Positions 63,970 to 64,000 of a stretch of DNA of 64,000 nucleotides are shown in pieces. Under the pieces are notes generated by a model. The model worked only from the letters and a program-made list of their open reading frames with translations, was not told the DNA's origin and did no database searches. The stretch lies in contig DAOUSW010000005.1 of the NCBI GenBank assembly GCA_030627005.1, positions 1 through 64,000 on the forward strand, read 5' to 3'. The position numbers and the translations under genes were made by a program. The stretch comes from MTP4 sp9310u (lineage in GTDB: Archaea; Halobacteriota; Methanosarcinia; Methanosarcinales; Methanosarcinaceae). How positions within the stretch are numbered: position 1 is the stretch's first letter; every line of letters begins with the position of its first letter.

Positions 63970-63995
63970 CCGCCCGCCTCTGCGGGCGGCTTTTT
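63970..63995 (+). terminator. Hairpin followed by T run
   Basis: CCGCCCGC and GCGGGCGG pair over eight bases with a four-base loop and are followed by C and five T. It resembles a hairpin terminator; the same GCCGCCCGC word occurs in the hairpin near 40261, so it may instead be the edge of a repeat element. Confidence 0.5.
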
Positions 63996-64000
63996 CCAAT

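Overview
The window is archaeal chromosome, almost certainly a Methanosarcina. The markers are a methanol methyltransferase operon (mtaC-mtaB) with two Msr-type regulators carrying the FilR1 domain, iron-sulfur flavoproteins of the Isf type, anaerobic cobalamin genes (cbiD, cbiE), PKD and PGF-type surface proteins, a family 6 hypoxanthine-DNA glycosylase, and long AT-rich intergenic regions full of short tandem repeats. No rRNA, integrase or CRISPR array was seen. One complete tRNA gene was found, tRNA-Val (CAC).

Layout. 1-5.1 kb: surface proteins and two Isf-like flavoproteins. 5.2-13.8 kb: a UDG-like protein, small membrane proteins, an orphan MacB/FtsX permease, a GIN-domain lipoprotein, msrB, a HAD phosphatase and a glycosyltransferase. 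14.1-19.6 kb: mtaB and mtaC (minus strand) facing two msr-type regulators (plus strand) across a 1.5-kb leader/intergenic region. 19.8-31.3 kb: hypoxanthine-DNA glycosylase, a 2[4Fe-4S] ferredoxin, a lipoprotein and M4-like secreted protease, two SWIM zinc-finger paralogues (one decayed), and a large Sm-like/TPR protein. 31.5-42.2 kb: a type I restriction-modification locus in the order hsdR, island, hsdS, hsdM. The AT-rich island holds a PRC-barrel gene, nine 68-bp hairpin repeats and a PIN-GNAT-EVE-like protein that overlaps an ASCH domain fused in frame to HsdS. 45.7-54.4 kb: two tandem accessory segments, each bounded by a tRNA-Val 3' half, ending at the intact tRNA-Val. The first carries pentapeptide-repeat, MFS and small membrane proteins; the second carries an SDR, a DUF362-like protein and an acetoacetate decarboxylase-like protein. 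54.7-64 kb: prepilin/preflagellin peptidase, cbiE, cbiD, mutL, mutS and a zinc ribbon.

Three window-wide patterns stand out. (1) At least six genes lack ATG/GTG/TTG at the start that the Shine-Dalgarno site and homology point to, and have ATA, ATT, CTG or ACG there instead. (2) ppa, the DUF362-like gene and mutL (twice) are each broken by one extra base in or next to a homopolymer, which suggests assembly error first and contingency/pseudogenisation second. (3) A 160-161-bp element with TATAGTC/GACTATA ends occurs four times, including between mutS and mutL and in the mtaC-msr interval.

Functional links: MtaB methylates the corrinoid of MtaC with methanol; CbiD and CbiE supply corrinoid; Msr proteins control the operon; ferredoxin and Isf proteins belong to the electron-transfer side. 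MutS, MutL and two UDG-superfamily glycosylases form a DNA-repair theme. The most novel-looking unit is the PIN-GNAT-EVE / ASCH::HsdS pair inside the type I RM locus.
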